DNA of 64,000 nt, from assembly GCA_027922465.2 (NCBI GenBank), contig BQMF02000283.1, forward strand, positions 496,001-560,000, written 5' to 3'. Origin of the DNA: Turritopsis dohrnii. Taxonomy: Eukaryota > Cnidaria > Hydrozoa > Anthoathecata > Oceaniidae. Each line of letters opens with the position of its first letter. Position 1 is the stretch's first letter. Below are positions 1 to 11,986 of the stretch, one piece after another. Both the position numbers and the translations under genes were made by a program. Below the pieces are notes generated by a model that saw only the letters and a program-made list of their open reading frames with translations, did no database searches and was not told where the DNA came from.

Positions 1-480
1 CTACTGTATATAATCGTATCGTGAAAGATGCATTATGAATATTTTGATGTGTTTCAGATCTTCCGATTAAAAAGCTTTTCTGTTCAGAACTCTAGTGTTG
101 ATAATGAACTAAAATGCTTTAGCCAGATTACCTACAGATTTTTAATTAAAAGGGTGAGAAGTGTTGTTTTTTCCGTATTGACGTTAGATTTTTTCATCAC
201 GGGGAACCATTGCATTGCATCTTTAATCGATACAATTTATGTTACAAAGTGGAAAAAGCAGAAGCACAGCGCGTATTTTTATTTTTGATGGGTTTCAGAT
301 CTTCCAAGTAAAACGATTGTTCTGCGCTCCTATATTTAAAGTTTAAAGTACTTACAGCCTTGATACCCTTTCTGTTCGTCATTATGTCATTTAATTTTTC
401 AATACCATTTTTGAGACGTCACCTTCAGAATTAAAACCTGTAAAACCTTTTTTACACGGGATACTGGTGTTATTATAATT
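1..480 (+). repeat. Dispersed repeat R, copy 1
   Basis: This stretch recurs in inverted orientation at about 23960-24420 and, in parts, at 27845-28190, 28380-28600 and 38440-38900. Shared landmarks are the TTTCAGATCTTCC blocks, a GCAATGCAATG-type block, a block around CACAGCGCGTATT and a CACGGGATAC block near 455. No open frame is preserved between copies, so I read it as an interspersed repeat, possibly an LTR or non-coding element fragment. The left edge may lie outside the window. Confidence 0.6.
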
Positions 481-639
481 ACGTTAAATCCAGACGGTGT
501 AGAAATAAGCAGCAAATCAACTTGAAGAATCTCTATACGAATGTGCTGTTTTGGTTTTAGTTTCTTTAACTTTGCACACGCAATCGTGGTATGTACCAAT
601 AAAACGTTGTACAAATGAACTTTAGTAAAATGGCATAAT

Positions 640-2065
640 CAGATCCATTCGTTGATACAGGAGAACAACTAAGACCAGCAGCAACCCAACATTTTAATCT
701 GTGTTTTGAAGAATACTTAGAAAGCTTCGCGTATCTATCATAAGGCTAGAGACATATATAACATATTCTAACCTAAACCGTTTGATCAATGTATACGTTT
801 CTGGCGACAAAGATTCAAGTGTTGTTATAATGAATAAGAAAGACTATGCAGAAAACGTCTAGCAATGATTAACACCGGAATAGAGGATGGCATATAAAGA
901 CCTTCGACCCTCGACCACATTTAATGATCTTAAGCAGTTTCAAAATGTTTTGTATAGAAACTTTCGTAATTACCATGATCGAATGAAACCAGAATTTAAC
1001 CAACCTGCCAGAATTTATCCTGCTGTTAAAATTCATAAATAAACGATTAAAGAATTGAAGTTTAGACCAACGATTGCCCAAGTTTTATACATACAAAGCA
1101 CCTCAAGTCATTGGAGACTACTTGAAACCTCTCGTAAAAGATAATGAATACATGGTCAAAAACACACAGGACTTGCCATCACTTTTGAAGAATCAACCAC
1201 AGATGAATGCAGACGAGGAGTATGTTTCTTATGATTTAATGTCCCTTATCGCAAGTATAACAATCAAAGAAATAATTGAATATATACTGAAAACGATCTG
1301 TGATGAAAAGAAACTCCCTCAATTATGTTCGAAGTTAATTTTCAAACGTCTCCTTAAAACTCGCGACTGAAAGCACGTTTGTATTCCAAAGCCAACTCTA
1401 CAAGGCAAGGTTTAACCATGGGTGGCCCCCTCTCTCTGACATTTTGTCCGACATCTTTATGACGAAACTAGAGGAAGACACCGTACTATCGATGAAACAA
1501 ACGCTTTGTAGATGATACATTTAACCGACGCTAGAAGAATGTTAACGATGACCTGTTTACTACTTCGAATATTCATCATCCAACAATTCGATTTACTGTT
1601 GAAATTAATCTACCTAAATTTCTTGACACAAAAATATTTGAACGAGAACTTTCAACTTAAAACTGGAATGGTGCATAAAATTAAGAAATTGCCCCCCTCA
1701 TTAGACAACAAAGACTTCAAAGCAGTGCAAAAGAAATGCAGTTTATGGCAATTTACATTGTTCTGAGAAGATATAATCAGCGGAAGTTGATATCATCAAA
1801 AACAGGTAGCGGAAAGCTGATTACCCTCTGAAATTCACTAACATTGTCATCAAAAAGTTCCATGAAAGAACGAAACAAAAGGACCTCGAAGAATTCACGA
1901 TGCCATCGTTGTTATTTGAAGAAAACAAACAGTTACTGTTTGTTAGTATCAATTCTCTTTTGTTTTCACAATGAAAAAATTTCTAAAGTGTTTATCAAAA
2001 AGTTTCATGAGGTTACGAATAACACTTATATGTCGAGGATCATCAATTTAAATGGAAAATTCTAA
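640..2065 (+). pseudogene. Decayed Penelope-like element reverse transcriptase
   Basis: Three frames on the plus strand together carry a Penelope-like RT. About 1000-1370 encodes the finger/palm region, with YKAPQVIGDYLKPL and then DEEYVSYDL followed by an ICDEKKLPQLCSKLIFKRLL-like stretch. About 1410-1520 holds the TMGGPLSLTF block and remains of the FVDD catalytic motif. About 1560-1720 holds a conserved block around PKFLDTKIF and LPPSLDNKD. About 1830-2050 has two repeats of an IKKFHE-type segment from the RT-GIY-YIG linker. Many frameshifts and stops separate these pieces and no GIY-YIG domain is visible, so the copy is dead. Family recognition is from motif order; the clade within PLEs is not resolved. 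Confidence 0.75.
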
Positions 2066-2087
2066 CGAGAGCAGTCATGCTTTATAT

Positions 2088-2482
2088 CCCTAGAGAAACC
2101 ATCTTTAAAGAAACAAACAGAAACAAAAGCTCTAAAGGACGACCTCCACTTACTCGTGCGAGCGCGGCGCTCAGACGATCTATTTTTATTAAAACAATAA
2201 TAGATAGCCTGAGCATAAAAGGTGTTCCAAATGTTACCTCCACTTTCATACGAATAAAAACAAAAGCTGATTGGTGCGATCAAAATCGTGTCGCCTGAAA
2301 GTAGAAGTTGTTTCAACTTCCAGACGAACACTTTTCTTTCGTAGACGAATTGGATATTGCGCAATATCTAATTGGAATAACAATAGATCGTCCAAGCGCC
2401 GCGCTTGCACGAATAAGTGGAGGTCCGCCTTTAGAGCTTTTGTTTCTGTTTGTTTCTTTAAAGAAGGTTTCTCTTTTCAGGA
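2088..2482. repeat. Foldback (inverted-repeat) element
   Basis: Two arms of about 115 bp, roughly 2088-2205 and 2370-2482, are near-perfect inverted copies. Each contains GAGAAACC, CTTTAAAGAAAC and GCTCTAAAGG blocks, and the inner parts are rich in GCG. The two apparent proteins on opposite strands here share the same C-terminal string because of this symmetry and are not genes. It abuts the 3' edge of the Penelope-like remnant. Likely a foldback or MITE. Confidence 0.75.
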
Positions 2483-2884
2483 ACGGTATTACGTAGTCTC
2501 CTTTGTGAATATTTTTTTATCTTTTACTTTATGAAACTACAGTGTGTTTCAAAACATTGGCTTCAAAAATTTTCATCGCATTTTTGAAGAAAACATCCAA
2601 TAAGTATTTATAAATTTTACATCGATGGAATCCTTATTTTTTGGTCTTTCTCGTGATGTAATTTTTGTAGGAAATGGAAAAGTAGAAGAGAAAATCGAAA
2701 AATAAGCTTGGAAAAACTCATCAATTCAGACAAAAGTATCTTTATTGTTTAAAGGTGCAAAATCTATGTTTTAATATGTTATTATGTTAATGTTTTCATG
2801 TTTGTGACCCCTACTTGAGCGAAAGACTTGTATTTTGATAAATGTACAAACATTCTCTATCATTATCTACATATACATATACAG
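2483..2884. other. No gene seen
   Basis: AT-rich sequence without a credible open frame, RNA gene or clear repeat. Confidence 0.5.
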
Positions 2885-3250
2885 GGTGGGCCAAAAAAAG
2901 GAGACCTTCGTTGACAATCTGCTGTGGGCTCAAAATTACTGCTTTTCAAGAAATCATTTCGCCATAGAAAAAGGTGAAAAACGCCCTTTCTATTCATAAT
3001 GGTCTGTTAAAGAGTATATTTTGAGATTTGAGAAATTACAAAAAGACTTTTTCGAAAGTGCTTTTCAAAATTGTAAAATTTTACGTCAATTATTTACTGA
3101 AAAGATTCAAACGAAAACCCCAGAGTTTTACTTTCTTTATCCATGTGTGGCGAAAGAAGTTATTGCATTGCATCATTACACAGTGCAATAGCATCATTGT
3201 TACCATGCAAGTTCTGGTAAGTTAATTCTAGCGAAATTAAGGTCTCCTAA
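2885..3250. mobile_element. Possible mariner-type MITE, right end truncated
   Basis: The left end TACAGGGTGGGCC followed by AGGAGACCTT looks like a Tc1/mariner terminal repeat. The complement, TTAAGGTCTCCT, occurs at 3237-3248, directly before the SINE at 3255, so the outer right terminus appears lost. The interior has no intact transposase. Confidence 0.4.
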
Positions 3251-3254
3251 TATT

Positions 3255-3490
3255 TCAGCAGTAGTGGCTTAGTAGTTAAAGCCTTGAGCTTAGGAACCCG
3301 ATTTTGGAGGTCGGTGTTGAAAAAGTCACGACTCTTGGAGGTACTGCAACTAGCTCGATTCCCTGATGTATTTGGAGGAAAATGAAGGCTAGTCAGGGAG
3401 ATTAACACTATGAAGAACATCCAGAATATATAGCCCCACTCCTTGTTGTGGTTTCGGCCTTGATTGGGGCGAGTGATTTACAAAAAATAT
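3255..3490 (+). mobile_element. tRNA-derived SINE
   Basis: The head reads GTGGCTTAGTAGTTAAAGCC, a pol III A-box in tRNA-like context, followed about 40 bp later by a degraded B-box. A body of about 170 bp follows. It lacks a foldable acceptor stem, so it is a SINE rather than a tRNA gene. Confidence 0.55.
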
Positions 3491-6400
3491 TTAGCTTTGT
3501 ATGTAGCAAAATCTTAAAATCAACTTATTATTTATTAGACGCCTAGTCTCGTAATCGAGCAAAAAAATAACAAATATAACAAATGTCAAAATATTTTCAT
3601 CTTTTTCTTCTTTCTTTCGTACGTTGATACTTTTCTACTCGTGTAGAATTTATTGCATTCGAAGCGGATTTGATCATTGACCGCCATTCGGAACGATTTT
3701 GAACAGTTCTATGCCAGGTTTCAAGAATGTTACCTTTCTTCATGATGTATTTCAAATTGTCCTTAAATCGAAGTTTGGGTCGACCAACAGAGCGTAAACC
3801 TTCAGCTAGTTCTCCATAAAATAATGACTTAACAGTTCGTTCATTTCCCATTCGACAGACATGACCAAGCCACCGTAAACGGTTCTGAGCAAGCAAGATT
3901 TCAATGTCATCAACGTTCGAGCGAGCTAAAACAGTTTCATTGCTCACAAAGTCGTTCCAACGTATTTTCAAAATTGATCTCAAATGTCTTTGTTGAACAG
4001 TACGCAGCTGTTTTATATCGTGCGCATACAATGTCCATGTCTCACTGCCATACAGTAGAATGGGTAGAAGGCATTGCTTGTAGACACTTATCTTGGTATT
4101 TATAGTCAGATCATGGTTGTCGAAAACTCTTTCTTTAAGGTTGAAGTAAGAGCTTGACACGGCTTGGATGCGAGCTGTGATTTCTGACTTGAGATTACAG
4201 GCTTGATTGACGTAGCTTCCCAAATACTTGAAACGTTCAACGATTGCTAACTGAACGTCACCTACGAAGAAATCAATGACTGGACCGAGACATATAACTT
4301 CTGTCTTTTTGGCGTTGATCTTGAGTCCAAATTTACATGAAGTTTCGTTGTATCTTGTAAGGAGGGTTTGTAGTCCAAAACCAGTTCCACTCATGATAGC
4401 AATGTCGTCTGCATATTGGGCTTCTCTCAGATATTCGTAGAAGACCTTGGTTTTAGATTTCAGTCTCTTCAAATCAAAAACATTGCCGTCAGTGCGAAAG
4501 CGTATAAGGATGGAGAATTCACTGTCAATATCTTTGAAAGCCAACCAGAGTAAAACGGCTGCATAGATACCGAAGAGAGGTGGTGCTAGTTTACATCCTT
4601 GTTTAACTCCGCCGTTGTAGGGAAATGATTTGGACAGTTCACCGTCGATGATAAGACGAGCGTTTACATTCGTGTACAGGCATTGTATCATTCTGATCAG
4701 CTTAGATGGACAGCCAACTTTGGAGAGTATCTGGAAGAGGAGTGGTCTGTCGACTGTATCAAAGGCTTTTGTGAAGTCTATGAAACAAATATATAAGTCA
4801 CGTCGCTGTTCTCTTGACTTTTCCATGATTTGACGGACTGTGAAGATTCCATCAATAGTACCTCTTCCGGATCGGTAACCATGTTGCGATTCCGGATAGA
4901 TATCTGGTAAGATAGTTTCGAGTCTTTGAAGCAGGATGTCAGCCAGCAGCTTACCAACCGTACTGAGAAGAGATATGCCTCGATAGTTTCCGCATTCAGT
5001 TCGATCGCCTTTCTTGAAGAGGACGGTTAGGTTGGGGTTGACAAGATCAGCAGGAAGACTTTCGGTTTCCCAGAAAGTTGTAAAGAGTGTGAACATGTAG
5101 TTTTTCAAGTATTGTCCTCCAAAAACAAGTGTTTCCGGCAGGATACCATCAGGTCCTGGACTTTTTCCAAGTTTGGTGCGTGTGATTGCTTTTTCAAGTT
5201 CTTGTTCAGTGATTGGTTGTTCAAGATCTTGTCTAACAGGGAGGGTATCGAGTTCGTCTAGGATACGATTGTCAGTTTCCACAGCGATATTGAGTAGTTC
5301 AGAGAAATGTTGTACCCATCTATCTTTAATTTCATCTTGTGTGGTGAGGAGTTTGCCCTGTTTTGACTTGATCTGGTTAGTGTTTCTGGATCTCGGACCA
5401 TGTACTTGACGGATGATGGAATAGAATTCACCGAGTTCTTTCTTTTTGTGATGAGCTTCAGCTTCGTTCGCCTTGTTGAGAAACCAGTTGTTTTTCATGG
5501 CTCGGATTCTCTTTTGAATTTCTTGTCGGTTGAGGTGTTTGTCTTTGAGCAAGGTTCTTATCTCAAGATCGTTCTCATCAAACCATTCTGAATTCCGATT
5601 CTTTTTCTTGCCGAAAGTGTGGATTGCAGCATTTTGAAGAGTTTCTTTGAAACTTTCCCAGGTGTTAGAGCAATTGGGTAGATTTTCATTGACATACTCC
5701 TGAAGCCGATTGATCTTCTCTTGGGTCATGGTTATGGAAGGTTTCATGGGAGGTTTCTGTCCTTTCTTTTTCTTTTTGAGAGGGAAGGTGCATTTGCAGA
5801 TAACAAGTCGATGATCGGTAAAACAATCAGCGGTGAGACTAGCTTTAACAACGTTGATCCCTGGCTTGGTGATTGTGTTTGATATAACATGGTCTAATTG
5901 GTGCCAGTGCTTGGATCTAGGGTGTTGCCAAGTACATTTGAGGCGGTTTGGTAGTTGAAACATAGATCCCATGATGGAAAAATGGTTTTGTGAGCAGAAT
6001 TCGAGAAGGATCAAACCGTTGGAGTTCATTTTTCCAGTACCATGTTTCCCCAATACGTTTGGCCATAATTCCCAATCGGAGCCAACACGGGCGTTGAAAT
6101 CACCAAGAATGATTAATTTGTCGTTTTTGTTCGAGTTAACAACTTGGTTGAGAGATTCATAGAAATGTTCTTTTTCGTTTTCTGAGCGTTGCATTGTTGG
6201 ACCATAAACACTTACAATTTTCAAGAAGTCACCTGATGTAAGCTGCAGTCTTAATACCATAATTCTATCCGATACGGGTATCAGAATGGGGATGACTGTA
6301 TTGAAGAGACGGTTTGAAATCGCAAAGCCAACACCTGCTTCCTTTGTATCTCCACCGCTCCAATATATTGTGTGATATTTCTCGATGACATTTCCTGTTC

Positions 6401-7040
6401 GTTCACGTCTTACTTCACTCAAGGCACAGATGTCGATATTTGCAGATTCAAGTTCGTTCGAGATGATGGCAGTAGCTCTTTCAGGTCGACAGGAGTTTGG
6501 GCTATCATTAGTGGTTCGAACGTTCCATGCGGCAAAATGAAGTTGTTGCTTGTTGTGGGTGTACGGGTTTCGCAGAGTTTCCACCACCACCGTACGATGT
6601 GGGGCATCGGTTTGCTCGAATGCAGTAACATTATTCGTATCAACATTAATCGTCATCTAAATTTGTCAGTAAGGCTGCCCCTGGGATGACGACACTACTT
6701 GGGGCAAGAGTAGTGTCCCTTGGCAGGAAACACTCATGACCAGCGGCAAAGCAGAGCTGAGACAGCTGAGAGGGAGAACCTGTTGCGAGGTGTCAGAATT
6801 GAAACCGGATTGATTTACAAGACTGCCGGGTGCCAGAAGCGATGCCAGGTTGACACACACAACTGCCGGGATGCCAAAAATGATGCCGAGTTGACGATCA
6901 AGGTTGCCAATGTCGTACCCTGACACGGGGGGCTACGGGTGTGCTATCACAGGCCCAACTGTGAACACCCAGGCTAGTGGAGGGAAGGAGTCACCTTACT
7001 TCTCCATTCTAGAGCTAGGCTCTAGCCACTGCCCTATATA
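3490..7040 (-). mobile_element. Non-LTR retrotransposon (LINE), near full length
   Basis: It is read on the minus strand: about 380 bp of leader (6657-7040, more GC-rich than its surroundings), one long intact ORF, then a short AT-rich 3' region ending near 3490. The leader and body are cleaner than any other element here, so this is a fairly young copy. The exact ends and target duplication were not fixed. Confidence 0.7.
3597..6656 (-). CDS. LINE endonuclease-reverse transcriptase, 1019 aa, intact
   Basis: The single protein carries both activities needed for target-primed reverse transcription. The N-terminal APE-type endonuclease (about residues 38-300) shows AAWNVRT, LSEVRRE, YGPT, LGDFNARVG near residue 182, LDHVISN and the terminal DHR. 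The reverse transcriptase (about 470-800) shows YRGISLLS, HGYRSGRGT, DFTKAFDTVD, NGGVKQGCKLAPPLFGIY and the catalytic YADD at residues 748-751. A C-terminal region with LRWLGHVCRM and an RPKLRFKD block is common in RTE/CR1-type LINEs of invertebrates. I used the first ATG in the open frame (6656). No gag-like ORF1 is seen upstream. No stop or frameshift interrupts it, so it may be competent or recently active. The clade (RTE-like versus relatives) is not resolved. Confidence 0.93.
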   Translation of the reverse strand: MTINVDTNNVTAFEQTDAPHRTVVVETLRNPYTHNKQQLHFAAWNVRTTNDSPNSCRPERATAIISNELESANIDICALSEVRRERTGNVIEKYHTIYWSGGDTKEAGVGFAISNRLFNTVIPILIPVSDRIMVLRLQLTSGDFLKIVSVYGPTMQRSENEKEHFYESLNQVVNSNKNDKLIILGDFNARVGSDWELWPNVLGKHGTGKMNSNGLILLEFCSQNHFSIMGSMFQLPNRLKCTWQHPRSKHWHQLDHVISNTITKPGINVVKASLTADCFTDHRLVICKCTFPLKKKKKGQKPPMKPSITMTQEKINRLQEYVNENLPNCSNTWESFKETLQNAAIHTFGKKKNRNSEWFDENDLEIRTLLKDKHLNRQEIQKRIRAMKNNWFLNKANEAEAHHKKKELGEFYSIIRQVHGPRSRNTNQIKSKQGKLLTTQDEIKDRWVQHFSELLNIAVETDNRILDELDTLPVRQDLEQPITEQELEKAITRTKLGKSPGPDGILPETLVFGGQYLKNYMFTLFTTFWETESLPADLVNPNLTVLFKKGDRTECGNYRGISLLSTVGKLLADILLQRLETILPDIYPESQHGYRSGRGTIDGIFTVRQIMEKSREQRRDLYICFIDFTKAFDTVDRPLLFQILSKVGCPSKLIRMIQCLYTNVNARLIIDGELSKSFPYNGGVKQGCKLAPPLFGIYAAVLLWLAFKDIDSEFSILIRFRTDGNVFDLKRLKSKTKVFYEYLREAQYADDIAIMSGTGFGLQTLLTRYNETSCKFGLKINAKKTEVICLGPVIDFFVGDVQLAIVERFKYLGSYVNQACNLKSEITARIQAVSSSYFNLKERVFDNHDLTINTKISVYKQCLLPILLYGSETWTLYAHDIKQLRTVQQRHLRSILKIRWNDFVSNETVLARSNVDDIEILLAQNRLRWLGHVCRMGNERTVKSLFYGELAEGLRSVGRPKLRFKDNLKYIMKKGNILETWHRTVQNRSEWRSMIKSASNAINSTRVEKYQRTKERRKR

Positions 7041-7353
7041 GTACCAAAAAATACTTATAAGAGATTCTTCAACAGGTTCATAAGATGAATTGTTGTCATC
7101 ACTTATATTTTCTTCATAATCTTTATAAGCTAAGATGTAAAAAGTTGTCTTCAACTATCACGTACAAAATTTATTTTAAGTGGAAGACTGTCACTAAAAG
7201 ACACAAGTTAAGGCATTGCACACATTGATCATTTGTAAAACCATTCTATTCACCCACCATATCATTATATCTCACTTACGATCAACAACTTCATTGTCAT
7301 CTTCACCTGGTTTGTGATTCACTAGAGAAAAAAACTTGAGAAATGCAAGTATC
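7041..7353. other. No gene seen
   Basis: Spacer between the LINE 5' end and the recombinase pseudogene. No credible frame or repeat. Confidence 0.45.
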
Positions 7354-9394
7354 TTAGAATTTGTATGCTCTCTCTATGCAGTCATGTAACTGATCTGTTT
7401 TACCTTTCCTAAGTCGTTTTCTTTTAGGATACATCCTTAGGTTTGCAGTATTACTTTCTATCTTCTTTGTGTTACTTCCACCTTTTGTAATTTCTTTTCT
7501 AACTTTGGAAACTACAGGACATTTAGCATAGTTATCAGCAACTTGCTTTTCAATTCCTTTTTTATTTTGCCTATCCACAGAATTCACAGATAATGGCATA
7601 TCCACTTTACTGGAAGTTTCAAAACACTTAGAATCAGATGCTGTTGTAGATGCTTGTGAATGTGTAGCAAAAGTTTCTCTGTGAATATTCATCAACTTTT
7701 TGGTCTTCAGCTGTTGTGAACCAGAGGCAGCTTGATACACATCTTTATTCATTCGTTCAGAGTGACCAAAATGGTTGTAAACTAATTCTTTTTCTTTATC
7801 TGAAAGATCTAATTTGGCCAAAATGGTAGCGACACGATGACGATTCTGAGTAGCATTGATGGTACCTTTTTTATGAAGGCGAACTAGAATGTCATTTATA
7901 CAGTGCCAACCACTTGCATGACTGGTACTGTTTTTTGTGCTGGCAAATATGTAGGTGTTACCATCGGCAATGCCTGCATTCCTCCTGACTTCCTCATTTG
8001 TGAGATATTGCATCGCTTTGGAACATTCAGGTGGAAACAACACAGGTACAAGGTGGTCTCCACCTTTTCCAGTTTGGTAAGTAATAAACATTGTTTTAGA
8101 ATTGAAATCTCCAGGACAGTCTTCTTTATCCAGCGATTCCCCGTTGAGTGCCTCTGTCCGTTGGTAAAGTTGTAAACGGACAGGCTCCCCACCTCTCCTT
8201 GCACAAAAGATGATCAAATAAGTTGCAGTGGCAGACCTGATAGTCACAAATGCTTCAGATGGATGTGAGAATACATCAATTGAATTCATGATCACATTGC
8301 ATTCATTGACTAGGAGTTGGACATCGTCACTGTTTGGCAAATTGATAGGCTTTCGGAGATTGACATTCTTACTGTAGTTAACATCGTAATACGCATCCCT
8401 AAAAAACTCATCTTGAGATAACTGCAATACTTTCAGAAATTCCACCACCTTTTGGGATCTAAAATCATCATTCTTTACTAAAAAGTGGCCAGTCAAAAAC
8501 TTAGCAGTAAGTTTGAGTAAGTTCAAAATGGTGACTTTAAGACCACTCTTTTGTGTCGTAACAGAAATGTGATTTGTGCTTTCATGTGATTTCTCTGAAA
8601 TGACATTGATAGCACTTCCCAATACCATAATAACTTCTCGCCTATACATATCGGACGCATCATTTGCACCATCAGTTAATACTACCTCATTTTCTTGGAA
8701 ACAGAGGTATAATCTGGCAGTAAGGCGCATCCTTGATCTTACTAATCTTCTTGTCTCAGTAACTTTATCCTTCTTTCAAGATCTCCAAGCATCAAAATAA
8801 TTTTATCTGACTTTATATAGTTCCCCACCTTATCCAGATGTAGAGTATTTGAAAGTTCTTTGAATCCAGTTGAAAAGTTTTCATAACTTGTTTCTAACAC
8901 CATAGGTACCATTGGTAACATTAAATTATTGTTCGCAGAAGGGCAAATGAGCTGGTGACGTGCTTTATATTTTCGTGCGAAAAGTCCTTTGCATCCAGAG
9001 CACATAAGTGGTGGTTCTTCTCTATCCGTTTTCCTTTCTCTCACAAAATTTGTTTTTCCAGATTTAATAATGTCCAAATTGCAGTTTCTTATGGCCTGTT
9101 TTTTAAATAGGTCAATATGCCGATTTTGATCTTGACCATTCATCGAAAGTAAAGAGATGACAGAAGGTTCTTTCGCATGCTTTGACAGAATGTGGCGTTT
9201 TAATCGTGTTTGTTCTTTGTTACAAAACACACAGGGGGTGATGGCTTTTTGTATTTCTTTTTAGCTGAATGCTCTGATCCCGTACTTTTATTATCAACAA
9301 GAGATGCAACTGACAGATTACTCTCACAATCTGCATCAATTACTTCCATGGAATTATCAAGTACAGTACCAGAGTCATTCAAGGGTGCATCCAT
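7354..9394 (-). pseudogene. C2H2 zinc finger / Crypton-like tyrosine recombinase, broken
   Basis: Three overlapping minus-strand frames form one gene of about 680 codons. 9394-9200 gives a short acidic N-terminus. 9230-8742 begins with a C2H2 finger (CVFC ... HILSKH) and holds a second Cys/His cluster (CSGC ... HQLIC). 8730-7354 holds the catalytic domain, with Arg in ARRGGEPVRL, Lys in GKGGDHLVPV, His-Arg in NRHRVAT (near 7830-7846), His in NHFGH and the nucleophile Tyr in KDVYQ (near 7735). These fit a tyrosine recombinase of a Crypton-like type. Single-base shifts at about 9215 (inside the finger) and about 8750 break the frame. An alternative is a domesticated host gene with introns, but no splice sites fit the breaks. 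Confidence 0.7.
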
Positions 9395-11850
9395 ATTTGC
9401 TATTATATCATTGTAAAAACATATGAAGGTTGCTAGCGAGGTATGTTCTTAAGACATGTATTAGAAAACAGAGCAACTGTATCATTTCAAGCCTTACAAG
9501 TTACATTACACGTGTACGTGAAGACGTAAATTTTTATAGACAAACAAAATGTTTTAAAAGAGGTGATAAAAGAAGTTAGTTATCATTTAGGCTGGTAGCA
9601 AATATATGTCGTCGCTGTTATTGTGTTGGAGATTATCGACAAGTACGAAACAGATGGACATAACAACAAAGAACAGTTCGAATTGATATTAAACGCCTAA
9701 CACCTTCCATTTCGTACCAAACTCCTAACAAAAGACGAGATAAATGATTTGTTTCATACGAAAATCATCTTAGATATTGAAGCCATGTTGAAGTATCAAG
9801 AATTTGTATTGAAATGTTTTTGATTGACATACAGAACCATTACAAAATGTACAAGGTTAGGCATTATAAATTTTTATTGTACTCAGTATTTCTCATTGAA
9901 AGTTCATCAAGATGCCAGGGTGTCAGATTTGTAGTTCTTGGAATTAGGGCCACTAATAGAGGCCAGAAGAACTTGTTACAGAAGGAATTATTTCATGCAT
10001 CCATATGTAAATTCAGTGTATTGTATCTAATGGTATCTCGTGCAAAAATCGGGCATCAATTTTGAAAATGATGATCACGAAATAACATCTTCGTTTTGTC
10101 TACAAGAATACTTACCTTGATAATGCATAATCTGTTTGAGAGTTCATGAAAAGGCTTCTCGTTACCCCAATTTGTGAAGAACTTGAACGTGAATACAGAA
10201 AAAATGCACCACTCTCAGTAATAAAAGTGGTATGCACATTGCTTATTAGTATACAAAGGTTTTGATGAATCTGGTGTGTTCAAATGCTCACCAAAGTTTT
10301 CAACAAGGTCAACTTTGGTGTGTGAAAATTATTGTGTGGTGTGTCTTCTGTACTAGCTCAATAACATAGCAATATTACGCCAATTTCTTTTCCATTTCCG
10401 TAGCAAGTTTGCAGGATGGTATTATTTTAATCACAAGTTCTTGGAACTTGACTGTTGCATATTTGAAGTTTCGACAAAAACTTGCTTAACACTCTAATTC
10501 TGTGATTTAGAAGAAAACGGCAAAAGCCATGATGGCAGCAATAATGTAACAAGGGAAAAGACTGTTTTTGAGCTGACAGAGAAAGTACAGACAATACAAC
10601 GGTGATGATTATATTCTCATCAAAGATTTAGACAAAAAAACTATTTGTAGATGTATTTTGGAATATCAAGATGAAAGTGGCATATTCTTAAAATTATATT
10701 CAAAAGGCGTTTCAACAAATGGTAAGAGAAAATTACTTAAAGAGGAATAAGTTATTGAATCATTTCAACGAAGCCCATTAACAGAATTTTTCGACTTTTG
10801 TCCTGGAATATACATGAAGTAATAATAAATTTCTGCTTTAAAAAGTATTTTCAGAAGAATTTAAAAAGAATTTTCAGAAGAAAACTTGATTGAAAAACCA
10901 GAAAGGTAGACCAACTACCGATAAGCATTGAATAGAACATAAAATTGTTGTAAGGCAAATAGGATTTGTTCATTAATTTCAATGGCTTTTGCTTTCAAAA
11001 GGTTTAAAGCTGGTGATATCAATATTTGCCATGACGAGGAAGAACTGCTTTTGATACAAGTTTCTTTAAATGTCGCTGGAAGAAATTTTGTCGCTTATAC
11101 ACATTGTCTTGGCAACAAAAATAAAATTGCAAGTTTTCAGGAAAAAGCGGGAAGTAGCAGAAGCCATTGAAGAAAAAAGACAGTAGACAGTAATGGTTGA
11201 CGTGGTTATCAAATTCGTTTCATTATCAAGCACTGAACAATTTCATCGTAACACTATACTGGAAAATGTTGCTCGTGTAACACCCGACATCGGGTTTATT
11301 ATAATCCACTGCTCCAGTTGTATCATCTGTCTCGTAAAAACAAGAAATCCATGTTCAAGAAAGTCATCGAAAAATGGAATGCGTAGAAAATAACAAAACT
11401 CACTAAACCCGTAATCACTAATATAACAATTTCCAAATATGTTGATCGAGTCACTGCTGCGGAAATGCTGATACAGCCAACTGAATTGAGTTTGGTTGAT
11501 ACTTTTCTACATTCAATTTCTGGATGTTTGAATACTATGCAGCAGGAAGATTGAGTACTCTTAGCATTATAATCCGTCACTTTTTCGTCACGATTATCAT
11601 AACTTCATTCATTGTCTTTATTCAGGATGTCAATCACAAAGCCAACCTTCAATGGTATGTAAACTATTTTAACTAACATTCTTATACATACCATAATATG
11701 GTATATTTCAGAAGCTTAATGGTGATTGAGTTAAAAAAACAAATTGTCATGGTTCTCTTACTTTTTATGTTTACCTTCGCATTCTATTGTCAATACAACT
11801 TTCTCAAATGCCTTTAATCAGTTACTGGTAGTAGTAGTGATGACTTTATT
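9395..11850. other. No intact gene; faint coding remnants
   Basis: Short open stretches near 9640-9820, 10590-10820 and 10982-11170 (62 aa, MAFAFKRFKAG start) have a coding look but stops break them up and none matches a family I know. They may be remains of one old element. No RNA gene or tandem repeat was found. Confidence 0.4.
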
Positions 11851-11852
11851 TA

Positions 11853-11986
11853 AAGTCTGTTCAAAAAATATGTGGACTAATTTCAGTTACCATGTGGAAA
11901 CCAGATTTAGCAAATTACATCAATTCCCTTGAGCCTGGTTTTTATATAAAAGCTGAAATCAGTCCACATATTTTTTGAACAGACTT
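11853..11986. mobile_element. 134-bp MITE with TA target duplication
   Basis: Terminal inverted repeats begin AAGTCTGTTCAAAAAATATG and end with the complement ATTTTTTGAACAGACTT. The element is flanked by TA on both sides (11851-11852, 11987-11988), as for Tc1/mariner insertions. The first bases match the 945-bp foldback at 36545, suggesting one superfamily. Confidence 0.8.

Noticed and set aside
2062..2534. Proteins with the same C-terminal string on both strands
   Set aside because: Explained by the inverted-repeat arms of the foldback element.
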